Numbered from the stretch's first letter, positions 11,801-26,800 are shown. The stretch is DNA of 64,000 nucleotides from Apostichopus japonicus (GCF_037975245.1 NC_092575.1:9890001-9954000); one strand, 5' to 3'. The notes: generated from the sequence alone by a model not told the origin. Translations and numbers: made by a program.

Positions 11801-14800
11801 GTGACTGAGGAACGTAAAGAAACTTAAAATTTTGGTTTTCTGCAGTATTTTTGCAACCTCCTACTACACATTACAACAGTATATAACAGAGTGTCGTATC
11901 GGCGTAGTTTTAGTGAACAGTTTTCCTCAAACGACTCCGCACAAGTACGTCACAGGGTGACCTGCAGTCATGTGAGCGCTTAGGAATTTTTCCAAAAAGA
12001 GCAAATTCCTTGTCCAAAAGTGCTAGATTTGATCTACTTTTACTGAGTCCATAAGAAAGTCATACAATGTGCCGTACAGCAATGGAAAGGTACAAGTGTA
12101 ACTTAGATTCAATGTTACATACATTTGAACGGATTAGAGTATTTTGAAAAACCATCAGCTATGCATTAACTCAAGATATGGTTGAGTGAATGTAATCTAT
12201 ATTGACTGTTTAAACCATGCATCTCTCACTCAAGGAAGTGAATCTCAGTAGGTGGTGTGTGATATCATCATTGTAGTGGTTCTTCAAAAGCTTTACTTCC
12301 TGTTATAATATTCTTGATTCTTGAGTCTTATTGATTTATCCTTGGAATGTGATATATTTGGAATGTTTTTTTGTAGAAACATTAATTTCCTCTGAGGATA
12401 AATGATTTTCTAGTATAAAGAAGTACATAAACATTTTCAGATCTATTGCCATGGTGATATTAGTCACTCTGCTGTTGCCTGTTGAATTCTCACACTGGCA
12501 ACATCTGCAAAAATCCATGTCTTTGACTCAGATAATGCTAGGAGGGTGTGGTTTTGACCTAGAGATAAATAGAAACATTTCCAGCAATGTTGTTAAACAA
12601 TCTACTTCTGCAGTCTGCATGCACAGTTTTGTCATTATTTTTAGTCTCCTTAAACTTCATATTATCCTCTCTCTAGTTTTTGTCCAGTAGCCTGAGGATG
12701 TTGTTTTGTTCCTCACTGTCAATTTTGAGAATTGATATGATTTTGCTTGTCTCAGTTGTATTAGGTGAATCAAATCCTCTCTACCCAGTAAAATTATATG
12801 GCTGTATTTTGTAATAGAGATGAACAAGGACTTTTAGTTGAGGGAAGAGGCAGGGCTGGGGTTTGGGATGATCTAGAGGTTCCTTCCTTTCATCATCTGC
12901 TCTACTACAGAGAAATATGTCACCTGTACTATCAACCTTGGTTTATAACCTGAATTTTGGCTGTGCCTCTCTCTCTCTCTGACTTCCAGCAAACTTGACC
13001 ATGGTATCATGTATGAGTCCTAAATGATCATTAAGAGCTTATACATCCAAGTGTAATATTTTAAATTTTACTGATAGAAACTTCGCTCCTGGCAGATTTT
13101 ACCTCTTTTCCCTGTTTTCTATAGGTCAGAGCTTGTTGTGTTGGAGTATCAGAGAGATCAAGCCCGTAGGGAGCTGGGCGATATTGAACAGAAGGTACTC
13201 TTTAGCAGGTCACTACAGACTGGGCCTCCTCATCATCGGATGATCAGGTCTATGGATAACATCCACCTGGTAACATCTCCAAACACTCGACCTCAAACAC
13301 AAGTAAGTTTTGCTCTGATTATCATATCTTTCATATAGTCAAATCATGTCATCTATAATTTTGTGAATCTACCCTTTCAAAATTAATTTGGGTTGAAGCA
13401 TGACACTTCTTGCTTGGTATGCCTTGTGTGTTAGTAGATGATATGACCAGGATATAGTGTTTTTGGATAGAAAGCAGTTTGTCATAATTGGGTGTACCAT
13501 GAAGAGTATATAACTATAAGGCACTCATGTTGCATCAATCGTAATGAAAAATTCACTTGCATTTGTAAGTAAACCAATCTAACCAACAATAGAAAAGCAA
13601 CTGGTAAATATTTCAAAAGTAGAAAGATCGTTTGGCTAAAAAATTGGATTCAAATATGTGAACGCAGGACAACAGTGGCCTCTGACTGCCCACCCCCCTC
13701 CCCCTCCCTGAAGTTTAAAGACTAACTAAGGGCTGGATGCCTTAGCTGAGTACAGATTTTGTCATCCCAAACAGTTTAATTTTATAAGGTGATGTTAGTA
13801 GTTCATGGTGAAACCATGAAATTATGTTTATGTCTTTGGGATGCCAATTATGACACTCCAAAACTTTATAAGTTGTCACTTAATTGAGTATGCAACATGG
13901 GTTAGCTAAAAACGTGTCATGTCAGGTGGTAAAACACATGACAAACTAGGAAATGTCCTGTACATGGCAGTATTGAACACTACTAAAATGTTCCAGGTTA
14001 TAATTTATAGGTATTATAAATCGTCTATAAAAAAAGACAAAAAAAAACAACACAAACATGTAACCAATTTTCATGCTCAGTTTGGAAAGAATGAATGTAA
14101 ATATGTTTCATTATTTCTCTGGTTGCATGTGACATCATAAGAGCAGGTTGACATGATCCATTTATGCCTTTCATGTTTCTTTAGTAACATGGAATTATGT
14201 TCACCTCCATGAAAGAGGGAACATAAATTTTTGTTAAAATTACAATTTTTGCATGATGCCTTTAATAATTCATATAAGATGGTTAGTTGCTTTTACTAAC
14301 TGTCTACGGTCAGCAAGCATATCCAAGTGTGTCCGAATCTGACAACATATCAACAAGGAGACAACAGAAGAAATCATAGCAATTCAGGGACATTTGCCCT
14401 AAAAATAGCACACAGTCTCCAGTTATGTTTACTTTGTTTTGAGCAGTAAGACGCTTTCAGGCAAAAGTCTCTGACAATTACTTTCCATTTTAAGGAACAA
14501 CATTTTAAAGATTTTGAGTTAGATATGTCATCTAGCTGTGCAGAGTATTTTTGCATTCTGCAAATGTACTCACATTGCCTCTGGACGTTCCTTTGAAATG
14601 ACAGCAATATCTGTGTCCACAATTTATTAAGAAATCGGCATTAAGGAATATGTGGTTTGCTTGTACATTAGATTGAACAGCTCTGTAAGGAATCTGTTTT
14701 GATATTGTCTTGGTAAGGCAATCATTTTATAAATAATCACATTTCTTTGCAAATTTCAAGGTCGTCTCCGATGTAAGAGAGGCTGCTCAATTTAACTCAG

Positions 14801-17800
14801 TACCTCATGATTTGGTTGTCGGTCAGCAAGCATACCGTGATAGACAGACTTACAGCCCTGGAGAGAGGTTTACGGATCAGGACAACCAAACTGTTAACTA
14901 CAGAGAAATGGATGATAAACTGAAAGATGTAAGATATTTGATAAAATTATGAATTACCTGTGCTAATGATACTTGAATAAAAATCATTTTCAATTATTCA
15001 TACATTTGAGTATTTAAGTTGAAGGTTCTGTTTTTTCTTCTTCTTTCTTTCAAAGTGACCACATTGTTGAACCAGGTTTAAAAAAGGTTGAAATTGCTTC
15101 ATTATGTTCTTAGAATGTGGACTTTGTAAACTTCTAAAGTCGACATAACACATTATCAACAACAAAGGACCAACAGAAACTTGACTAGGATTGGTTGAGA
15201 GAACAAAGAAATTTTGTGTCTGATTTAAAGCAGTGACTTCCAGTTTTGGAACACAAACCTCTCAAGACTTGCAGCTACTTAAATTTCTTGATATTAACTT
15301 TAGCATGAGCTGATTGCATCCCACATGTTTTTTTTTTAAATTTTATTATGCTGTGATAGGAAGTAGAATCTCTTTCCTTGAAGCAAACACTTTTCTTTAC
15401 ACTTGTAATGAATCCAGATTTACATATGTTTGTGGTCACCTTTGTTTTTTGTTTTTTTTATTTGTTTGTTTCTGATGTGTTGTTTGTTCTCAGTTCTTGT
15501 CCGACTCACTTTCAACCACTGATCATTCTAACCAATCTTCCATACTCACTCCTCCCATCTATCCTCTCCTTGGTGATGATGGGGATGACACAGGCGAAGA
15601 CCTCCCTCTACTAATCCACTCTAATGATATTTATCATTTTGATGCTGTAGACCAGGATATGTTAAAACCCCATTACTGTCATAACCAGGTGAGATCTAAT
15701 AACAGTAATCATGTGCACTCTGCCTTCCACCTACCTGCCCCCTACACCCACTTCACTCCCACCCTCCCCCCCTCAATTTTTTTTTTATAGAAACTGAATC
15801 ATAGACTTTTCAAAGTGCAGTGAATATATAAATGAAATCTTACTTTGATGAAACATTGCTAAGCATGAATGGTACCAGAATGTGACTTGCTAGTTGTACC
15901 ATTTTAAAAAGGAATGCACTAAAGTATTACTTCTCAACTTTTTCACTTAAAAATAAAATTATATTTCTACTTTTCTCCATGTTTGTTATGATCAGATCTC
16001 TCTTCAATCATCTCATTAATGTTGGTTTGTCAATAAAGAGATGATTGGATCTTGAAGCTGCTGCAACAACTCTCTTATTCTGAGATGTTGAATCCATTCA
16101 GCTTATTTCTGACTTTACGTTATAACATTAATACTGATCAGTTCCTATAGTACAGTCAGCCAATGTATGTATCTTGTACCTCACTGATGTATCAGTTTGA
16201 TGTACAGGTGTATCTTGACATTTACAAATTCTGTTGGGTAATTATACAATTGTCAAAAATCTCTAACATCTGTATAACATATTGTAAAATATAGCTTAAT
16301 AAGTAAGTTTAAACACTTTAGTTACTACATACATATCTTCAGCAAGTTTTCCAAAGTTGGCTCTAAAATAGAGTGGTAGAGCAAAGACCTTTGATCCTGT
16401 GTTGCTTGAATCCTATTTCTGCAATACTTAAATCCGTCTCTGTAAACTGTCTCTACAGTTACCATGTCACTGTCTTATTAAGTTGTATAATTAGTAAGTT
16501 GTGTCTATGTGTCTATTTGTCTGTCTCTCTGTACAGTTGTCTGTTTATCTGTACCTCCATATGTCTGCTTTTCCATCTGTTTGTATAGCTATCTACATAC
16601 TTGTCTTACTACCTGTCTGTCTATCTACATGTCTGTCTTTCCATCTGTCTATATGGCTATATATCTATATGGGATTTATCGTATTTCTATGAATATTCCA
16701 ATAAGGGGCACCAAAGTTGTATAAGCATAAAAGTTCAAAGGTATCATGAAGGTACTACGAATGGAATGATATCTGAATGATACAAGCCTGCGTATATTCT
16801 GAAGACTTGCTGCATCTCTCAGCAACCTTGGCATATTCACAACTCAAGTTAAGAAGGGTCATTCTTTGTAATGCCCTGCCTATCTTCACTTATTTGGTTG
16901 GGCCTTAAGAAAAGTGTCTAGATGACATTACACTATTATCTCAAATAAGTCACAGACTGTCGAATCAGGAGGAGAACAATCAAACATGTAAATATGGTCC
17001 TTAAATAGCTCTAGACTTGAAATGTCTTATAGGTGGATAATAAATTCAATGTGACAAAGACCTTTATTTTATGCCATATCAACTTATCTCTCATGAATAT
17101 GATAATTGGGTCAAATTGGTTCTTGTTTACATGTGATCATATTTTTACGTTTTAAGTCAAATGATATTCTAGTTTATGTTATTGCTGATAATTTGAAATC
17201 AAATTGGTCAAGTTCTACCAGGTTAGGGAGCCAAGCAGATCATTTGAGATAAGTTCTTAAATTTGTTTCGTTTCAGAAAGCAATGTTATAGTCGACATTG
17301 ATACAAACTATCCAAGGTTTGATTGCCTTTTAGAAGACATAGCAGCCGACATCATTGTAACATACAATTGCAAATATTGTTGTCAAGTAACTATAGTAGA
17401 CAATTATCATATTTCTTTCTTTAATTTTTTTCTTGCAGTAACTAAGTCGGGTAAAAATGGTATAGATTTCTCATATTGACTACTTCTTGCTATTCATAAG
17501 CAACTTTTGCTCTGTACCCTCTTAATGGTATTGTTTACATCACTGTATTTTACGGGAGGTAATAGTAATGGATTTTTTATTTAGAAAGCTTGCATAGGTT
17601 TTTATCTACTTTGTATGACTATTATATAATGAAACAAGTTGTTTTCTCTTAAACTTTTTCTTCAAATATCGATAAGATCAGTGAGCTCTGTGTGATCCAT
17701 GAGTGACTATTAAAAGCCATCTCTCTCAGGATTGCTAAAATATAAAAAATATTGCTTGAATTAGCTATTTGTATCATGATAATACTCATTGTGTTCGTGT

Positions 17801-20800
17801 TTTTTATTTTTATATCAGGAGAGAGATAACAGCAGCCAGAAGTTTAAAGAAGCGACAGAAGAGATTGCGAACCTCAGGCAGGAGATGGAGATGCAGAAGG
17901 ATACGATAAGAGAGGCAGAGGACAAGTTGCACAAGAGTTTACATGTAATAAAACATGTTTTGAATAATGCTATCTGGTGCGATTAGCTTACATGTTATTT
18001 AAATGTGTAGGCAGACAAAAAAGAGGGAGAAAAGGGCCTTTTCTCTAAAATATTAATGAAAGAATCGCAAGTTATTTGAAATCTTATGGATATGATATAA
18101 CAAATTTGTTGACTTATGACTCAGATGTTATTGTGACATATTTCTACAAATTTCCAGTTATATGTTGTTGCTTTTTCAGTTACAGCATAGATATGGCTTT
18201 ATAAACAATATCAATGTCTTCACTTCATAAGAAAGACTTTTTTTTTTTAAGAAATGAATGAGTGAAAGATCAGTGGATAAATCCACCTGCCAGGTTTGCA
18301 GGAATTAACAGACAAGGGAAATGCTGTTAACTGTGGCCTAGATTTCTATTGATTTTTGGTTGTTTATAGCTGCTGAAGAGCATGCTATATTTAAATGTCA
18401 TGGGTCCCTCTATTGATTATGTCATCCATCTTGTTAGTCTTTAGCTGAAAGTACATAGTAAATACAAATTTAAAGTGGCACTCTTGCGGGCATATATAGA
18501 TTATAAAGTTATCCTAATAATCTACAACCGAAATGCATTGGCCTACATAGAAGCATTAAACTGATATACCATCCATTCTTAACTGTGTGTGAGGTGACAG
18601 ATGGGTCTTGTTATCAGTGAGAGGTTCTGATTGTAATGTCTGGTATCCTTTGGACACATAGGATTCATCACAAACACAAAACCATCTCCAGAATGAAATC
18701 ATCGCCTTGAGAAGTCAGCTTCATGAGAAGGTGATGAAAGTCACAGAATTAGAGGGCACCATTCAAGAAAGAGAAAGAGCTCTGCAGTCTGCTCGTGAGA
18801 CATTGGTGGACGTCCAAGAAAATGTTCATATGCTTCAGAAAGGAAAGGAGGAGGTATATCTTTATCTTATAAATGATGTTTGCAACCAAATATTAATTGG
18901 TCTAGTTACATTCATGTTCAGATTACATTTTGTTTTTAAATTAACTTTAAATATTTATGAGTGATCAATGAAAGTGGCTGGACTATACCTAGTCTAGCTC
19001 ACAGACTATTAATTATGTCATCTACCATGCAAAATGGCCAATGGTCAAAATCGTGCTTAAATGTCTGAAGTGATACGTTTACTATACATGTATTGAAAAA
19101 TTGTCTAGGACAATTAGGGAGGATTTTAACCATGAGTGGTCTATCACTTTTACATTTGCCTTTGCTTTTTTCATGTTTTTTTTCTTTGGTGGAGGGGGGG
19201 GAGGATTAATTTTATCCTTGTATGGAACGTCAATTTTATGAAGCCCATAGTTTAATATTTGAATGTGTAACCAATGGATTTTAATACACTAACCATTACT
19301 GATCTTAGTCAACATCAAATTCCACATACTTCTTGTTCCAAAATTATTACCCCTTTTGCACCTCTGCACTATCTACAAGAAATCAACAAATACAAAAAGA
19401 TGAGTCATCTACATGAAATGTTTCAAAAACTGACTTATTAAAATGAGACCATTCAATTCAAATATGACATCCATTAAAATCTGTCATCGAGAATTCCCTG
19501 ACACTTGTCTCTCATTTTGAATAACGTTTACAAGAATGTGTGCTCCAAAGACTCTTCCTTTAATGTAGTTAAGGCTGCTTTCATTATATTTATGTGCTTA
19601 ATTCATAAACCTTGTACTATACAAACATGAAAAGTAGAAATTGCTATTTCTTCAGGGTGGTTGTTTACTTTAGTTGAAAGTAAACAGTCTGCCACACTAA
19701 TTTTTTTTTTGGCCATGCTTTAGCTGTTGTAAGTGTAGATATGTCCCACAATGTAGCATTGTGTAAATACTATAGTTTAAAAAAAAGCAAAATGTTTCAG
19801 AGACAAATAATAATTAACAAAGCTGTAATTCATCATGTTTGATTCTAACAAATAGGTATTGTTTGATGCTCTCATTTCTTGGTTGATATCATTAATGTCT
19901 TCATTGTATTCGCTTGCTTCCATGTTTTTCTTATCACAGATCATCAGAGCAAACACAGAAGAGTGTTTGATTCTAACAAATAGCTATTGCTTGATGCTCT
20001 CATTTCTTGGTTGATATCTTTAATGTCTTCATTGTATATGTTGCTTGCATGTTTCTCTTGTCACAGATCATCAGATCAAACACAGAGGAGTGCCAGAAAC
20101 TAGAAGCAAACAGAGAAGTCGCTCTTGTTGAACTGAGAGAGCGACTCTTAAATGAGAAAGAGGGAGCCCTCCAACAATTACAGTTTGAACTTGAGAAGGA
20201 CAAGGAAGAGTCTGTGACCAAGGTTCAAGAAGAGTTGGAGAAGGTCAGGAAACTGATGAAGGCTGAACTGGAGGTATGTCAGCAAAATCTGTTATTAAGT
20301 AGAAAATGTTTAAAGAAGAACTGAGAAGGATTTTCCTTTTAGAATATATGCCTTTAAAGTACCCTTATTACAAAGAGAAATGGCACGTCTATGGCAACTT
20401 GCAACATATTTTGGGTACCCATTTCTACACCTTGTTTGTTCACATTAAATAGTTGATCATAATTATTCTTTTTGTCTGGCCAGGAAAGAATTGATGAACT
20501 GACAGATCTCAAAGAAAAACTCAAACAGCTTGAAGAGGCTAAAGAGACACTAGGAATCCAGATGAGGAAAGAAGCAGAAGAACAGGTAAGATGGTTGATG
20601 GTGGTATAGGACCAGTAGGGGAAGGAACAGGTCAGATGGTTGATGGTAGTAGAGGGCCAGTAGGGGAAGGAACAGGTCAGATGGTTGATGGTGGTATAGG
20701 ACCAGAAGGGGAAGGAACAGGGGAGATGGTTGATGGTAGTATAGGAACAGTATGGGTAGGAACTGGTAAGATGGTTGATGGTGGTATAGGACCAGTAGGG

Positions 20801-23800
20801 GAAGGAACAGGTCAGATGGTTGATGGTGGTATAGGACCAGTAGGGGAAGGAACAGGTCAGATGGTTGATGGTAGAAGAGGGCCAGTAGGGGAAGGAACAG
20901 GTCAGATGGTTGATTAATTGTGGTGTAGGACCAGTACGGGAAGCAACAGGTGAGATGCTTGATGGTGGTATAGGACCAGTAGGGTAAGGAACAGGTAAGA
21001 TGGTTAATGTTAATATAGGACCAGTAGGGGAAGGAACAGGTTAGATGGTTAATGGTAGTATAGCACCAATTGACAAGTAGACTCAACGACAGGTGAAGTG
21101 GATGGTGCTAGGAGGGAGCAGGTGAAATGGTGGCAGAGGACCAGGTGAGACAATTGATGGTGGTATGGGACCAAGTAGATGGTGAGTAGGAGGTGAGATG
21201 GTTAATGGTGGTATCGAACAAAGAAAGGAGTTTGAGGACCAGGTGAGATCGTTGATGATGGTATCGGACCAAAAAGCCTGAGGAATTGGTGAGGTGATGA
21301 GGTTAATTTTGCCGAATTCTCTTTAAATTCCTTCTGTTTGCCTCCTGTGTTGTATTGTATGAAACTAGAGTATAATCCTTAGTAACACAGTGTGCAAGCT
21401 TCTCTGGCTCCTGATTGGATAGGTCAGTTGGTAAAGGATAGGTCTGTATTCGTGAGATCCTTGGGTTTAGTCATCAAATTTTTACCTATTTCAACTTTAG
21501 TTTTTAATTTGCTAGATAAATCTCCTTGTTCAGCTGAAGATGCAAGATTTGAAGTGACTTACAGCCTGTTTCTGTAGGTTAACCTTCGAGCTGAAGGAAA
21601 CATCTTAGCATATAAACATGTGATGTGAACAATGCATACATTACAATAAGTAGTGGATAATTTGATTTGAAAGGAACGTTTGCTTGACACTCGATTGCAA
21701 TACACTGAATACAAACTGAATTATATGTCCTGCTTTATAACTCTGTTAGATTCAGAGAGCCATAATAACAGAACGAGAAATCTGGCAAATGGAAGCTGAA
21801 AGGAAACAGGAAGCTGAAAAGAGAGCCATGGAGGAGAGTTTAGGAGGAGAGGTAAAACGGATGCGTGTGGAGATGGAGAAACTAAAACAAGACAAGGAAC
21901 ATCTCAAGGAATCAATGAAAATCCTGAAAGAGGTAAGATTAGTCAGGAGAAACATGTTTTAACACTTCCACTGAACCCCTGTATAAGAACACCCTATCAA
22001 AACACAGACATGGTGAGGAATAACATAACATTTCATAAGCTACACCTAGCCAATAGTCTTAGAACACTGTTTCTATGGCAACACTGACAGTTAGAAGCTT
22101 TCACCCTAATGAATTGCAATGGGAAACTTGTCTGCCATGCAGGTCTATCAGAAATGTGGAAATAGAATGTTCTGCATGCAGAGTTCTTGTTATAAGCGTA
22201 TATTACAAGCTCTCACCTGCTGAATGATCAGTTTCCATTGAACATATTGTGCTTGGAAAACACATTGTTCTTGTCAACAGCAAGAATGGAATGTTTTGTT
22301 TTAGCAGTTCTTGGAGGGATGCTTACCGACTGTTTATTTCTGTTTGATAGGTTGAGACAAATATCTTCAGATACAGATAGCTCAAATAGACTCAGTTTGT
22401 AATGATCTGAGAAGGTTCATGATTTATACTGGATGTTGGCACATTTCCAGTGTTTTGCTTTTGAAAGTGACTTGGCCATGAAATTTAATGTAGTTACTTT
22501 GAAGCTGTAACTTATAACTGTTTTGCAGTATGACTAATACAATTTATATTTTAGTGCTTTTCAGTTTTTAATTATTACAACACCACTAACCAGATATGTT
22601 TTTTATTAAACAAATTATTGAATTTTACAGAGACCTTGAGAAATCGGTAGAATTAACATAACAGAAGCTGATCTTCCATTCTGGTGGTATATTAGTAGTC
22701 TCCTTGCAACTCCATCTTCCTCTGACATAGTTTAAAGAGAATTCTTCAGTAAACATACTTTACTACCTGAATAGCTATTAAGCAAATTAGCAAAACATCA
22801 GCATAAAAAAGCCATGAATGGGGCATGTGGGGAGGGGGGAATGGAATGGATAAACAAGGCAATCCAGTTGGATGTAGTTTTATCACCACAGTTCTGTCTA
22901 GTTAGTCCAAATGATACCAAAGCTGCTAGTCTCCAAAATATCAATCAGTAGTGAAAGTTATAATTAGTACAACAGGCTGCATTTTGCCCGGTCTTATTTT
23001 CCATTTTTGATAAACTATAGAGCACTACAAAAAGTTATTTGGCTATTAAAACAGCATTAAAACTAAATCAACCAATGGCTTGCCTCCATGAATCAGACTA
23101 AGGAGCATTTGGGATTGAAGTGGCTTTCCTTTAGATTTGTTGAAATGTATAGTAGGTATTATGGGGGATATTTATAATACTTAGTCATTAAACTGCAACT
23201 CACCAAATTACAATTTAGAAGGCAGCCTCTTGACTATAAACAGCAGGATCTTCCAAAGTCCAAAATGAAAAGGGATTCTTCACAAAATGTAAACATGTTA
23301 TAACAGTATGAGAATGAATGATAATGAATGTTGTGACTTCCCAGCAAGACTAGATCCGAGGCAAGTATAGGTTTTAAGGAAAAGCCCGTACTTCCAGTAG
23401 AATATATGTTACACAGACAGAAAGGATGCTAAATAAACCTCTGTATCTCACGGAGCCACATGGAATAGTGGTCATAGATTCCTTTTCTTTAAAATCTTAA
23501 AACAGAGGCCAGGTCCTCCATGACTCAGAGGGGTACACCAGAAGAAGTACCGTATATAGTGAGGGCGCACTATCAAAATAGTGAAAACTGTTGTGATAGT
23601 ATTATGTCATACAAATATTCATGGCTTATCAAGTTCCAAGATTAGTTAATCACCTGATGCACTTTTTTGGAACTAGTCTCTGCACTTGGTGTTTGTTTCC
23701 TATTAACAGCATTACCAAGTAACTTCTGACTGATTTCTGAGGATGATTGTGAATTTTAGTTACAATGATAATCCTAACCCAAGCAGTCATGATGGGGTGT

Positions 23801-26800
23801 GTGTGTATGTGTGTTTGTGACGCCCATATTGTAAACAGGATATCTCAATATAGGAACCATGGATACTTTGCATTCTTTATATGTTGATGTGACACATTGA
23901 GAGGAAGAATCCTATTGTTTTTGTGGAGGTCAAAGGTCACCAGATGTCAAAAACTGAACACTTTGTAAACATGATATATCCAGATAAGAAGCATTGATAT
24001 TTACTTGTTGTGTAGATATGTCACATTGAGAGAAAGAACTCTATTCTTTCTTGTGGAGGTCAAGGTCATCAGAGGTCAAGAGAGGTGGAAACCTTGTAAA
24101 CATGGTATCTCAAGATATGAATCATGGTTACTTACATACTTGACATGTGGATGTGTTGTATTGAGCAATAGAAATATGTTCTTTAGTTGAGGTCAAAGAT
24201 CATCTGAGGTATCATCTGAGTTATCAAATATTGAAAACCTTGTAGACACAATATCTCAAAAAGGAAGCATGGATAGTTTCATATTTGGCATATGGATGCA
24301 GAAATCAATTCATTTTGGTGGAGGTCAAAGGTCATCTGGGTCACCAGTGGTCAAACTCTGAAAACCTTTTAAACATGATATCTCATGGTATAAATTAAGA
24401 CAGTTATATTATAAGAGTTATTTCTGCTGGAGAAGCAGAAGACTATTGTAATAAAGTCATCAAAACCTCTATGCATTTTTGAATTCTGGTTATTCAATTA
24501 TTTCAAGGAAAACAACAAATTAAGAGATGAGAACTTGGCTGCTGGCAGAGAGAAAGTTGAAGCTGTATCTGAAGCTAGAGAGGAGACCAGGAAGGATATC
24601 CAAGCACAACTTGATAAGATGAGAGAGGATATGTCCCAGGTAAGACTGGATATTCATGTCTGTGAAAGAGTATCTATATGTGTCTCTGTATGTGTTTATT
24701 TTACTAGCTAGCTGTTAGTACTATGGTATGTACTGGAGATGTAATAACTACCTATATGTGTGTTTGTATGAGTTTATGTAACTAGCTACTGTAGCTGTTA
24801 GTACTATGGTGAGTACTGGAGATGTAATAACTTCCTATATGTGTCTCTCTATGTGTTTATTTTACTAACTAGCTGTTAGTACTGTGGTACATACTGGAGA
24901 TGTAATCAATTACCTATATGTGTCTCTGTATGTGTTTATGTTACTATCTAGCTGTTAGTACTATGGCATGTACTGGAGGTGTAATCAACTACCGGTGTCT
25001 CTTGATGTGTTTATTTTACTAACTAGCTGTAAGTACTATGGTATGTACTGGAGATGTAATCAACTACCAATATGTGTCTGTGTATGTGTGTTTATGTAAC
25101 CCTTGATAGCTTTTGCTGGTGCTGATTGAACCAAATGGTGTGACAAATTTCCATTGATATTCAGAGGCCGCTGAAATTAATGTAATATGGTTATTAAAAT
25201 ACAAAGAAGGTTAAGGCCTTTCTTTCAAGATTTAGATAGTCCTCAGGTTCAATATTTTTAATGTGCTTTTTGACATAAAAATAATTTGATCTGCTAAATG
25301 GGATATTATCTCCATTTTAAAGTAGTGGTATTACTTAGTCCAAACTATTTTATACCTATCATTGGCTTTGTTGGCAGCAGATATTTCATATGTAGTCCAT
25401 CACTATTTTCCTTCATTCAAATGTAATAATAATAATAATTATAATAAATTACATTTATATAGCGCTAATACAGCGTTTCAAAGCGCTTTACAAAGTAGGA
25501 AAGAGACAAAGAAAACCAAGGAAAAAAAGAAACTAAAATCAAACAGAAATGTTTTAAGTTGTCTCTTGAAAATACAAAGGGAGGGAGAGTCACGAACGTG
25601 AAATGGGAGTTTGTTCCAAAGAGAAGGAGCAGCGACAGAAAAGGCACAATCACCATAACGAGTGTAGGTAAGTGGACCAGGAGTTAATTGCACATTCGCA
25701 TGATAGGAAGAGCGAAGCGTAACTGTAGTTCACCGATGCAAAGGAGTAAGAAGGTCAGTGATATATTGAGGGGGCAAGCCCGTTGATCGCTTTGTAGGTG
25801 TGAAGTAGTATCTTAAACTGGTTGCGTTGAGACTGCTTTGAGTACTCCATGAACAGCAGCGATTGGTTGTATTTGGTCATTTGTTGACCTATTGCAGTCC
25901 GGTCTGTGCTATGCTAATTGTCTGTAATTGCACATTTTCCGGTAGTGTAAAGGTGGTTCGTTCAGTTTGTTAAACATCACACAATATATTATTAATGATA
26001 ATCTGTTAATTATTAACAAACTGCAAGTATTCCATATAACAATTTTAAGAATGTCTTTATTTAATCATATATAGTTTACTTTGTAGAGAAACCAAATATT
26101 AGTGAACATTCTGGTTTACTTGTCATCAGTTCAAGGTTTGATTGAACTACTTTAAACTCAAAATAAAATAAAACTGTTAGCAAACTGCTTATCCACTAGA
26201 GACCCTGTGTAGGAAAATGTGTAAAAGTAAGTTGGCCTGACGTTTCGATCCTAGCAGGATCTTCTTCAAAGGCTAAATGACAAGTAACAGTAACAGAAGG
26301 GACAAAAACACGCACAGAATACAGACAGGTTAATGAGTATGGTGAACACAAAGAGATAGATGTAAGGGGATTAGTAGACAAGGGATGGTGAGAAGAAAGA
26401 AAGAAATCAACAGGGGAAGAGGAGAGGTAGGAGATAAACAGTGGAGGGACAAAGAGAGGAGAGGATTAAGGGAAGGGGTTAGGGAATAAACTGGAGAAGG
26501 ACAAAGACAGAAAGGTTTGGAGAAATAAGGGGTGGAAGAGAGCTATGAGAAGAGGAGTGAAAGGGGGGGAACAAGGCGAGAAGGAGGGGGGGGACAGAAG
26601 AAAAGTTAGTCATGTCCTTCCTGAATGTTGAGCCCATGAGGTTTAATGGTGCGAAGGCGTTGCATCCACAGCCTCTCTCTGCTGATTCGTACTAGGTCAG
26701 GACGGCTACCTAAGGATTCAATCCCCTGTAGGGACATGTCGTTAATGGTATGGTTGGGAAGGTTAAAGTGTTCTCCAACTGGGGTCTCAGTCTTCATGGT

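Larger units (their letters stand above)
8624..13124 (+). other. Intron 3 (4.5 kb) contents
   Basis: The intron holds a TA microsatellite (8818-8852), a tandem duplication (10731-10885) and a possible element with inverted motifs (about 11246-11975). The 122-aa ORF at 11242-11610 has no recognisable motif and is not called a gene. Nothing else was identified. Confidence 0.6.

Noticed and set aside
19940-20015. Upstream copy of exon 9
   Set aside because: It contains only the first 26 bp of exon sequence, then an in-frame stop and no donor.
20550-21086. 178-codon minus-strand and 108-codon plus-strand repetitive ORFs
   Set aside because: They follow from a 45-bp period (a multiple of three) in the minisatellite.
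25362-25601. 79-codon plus-strand ORF
   Set aside because: Antisense to the LINE reverse transcriptase tail.
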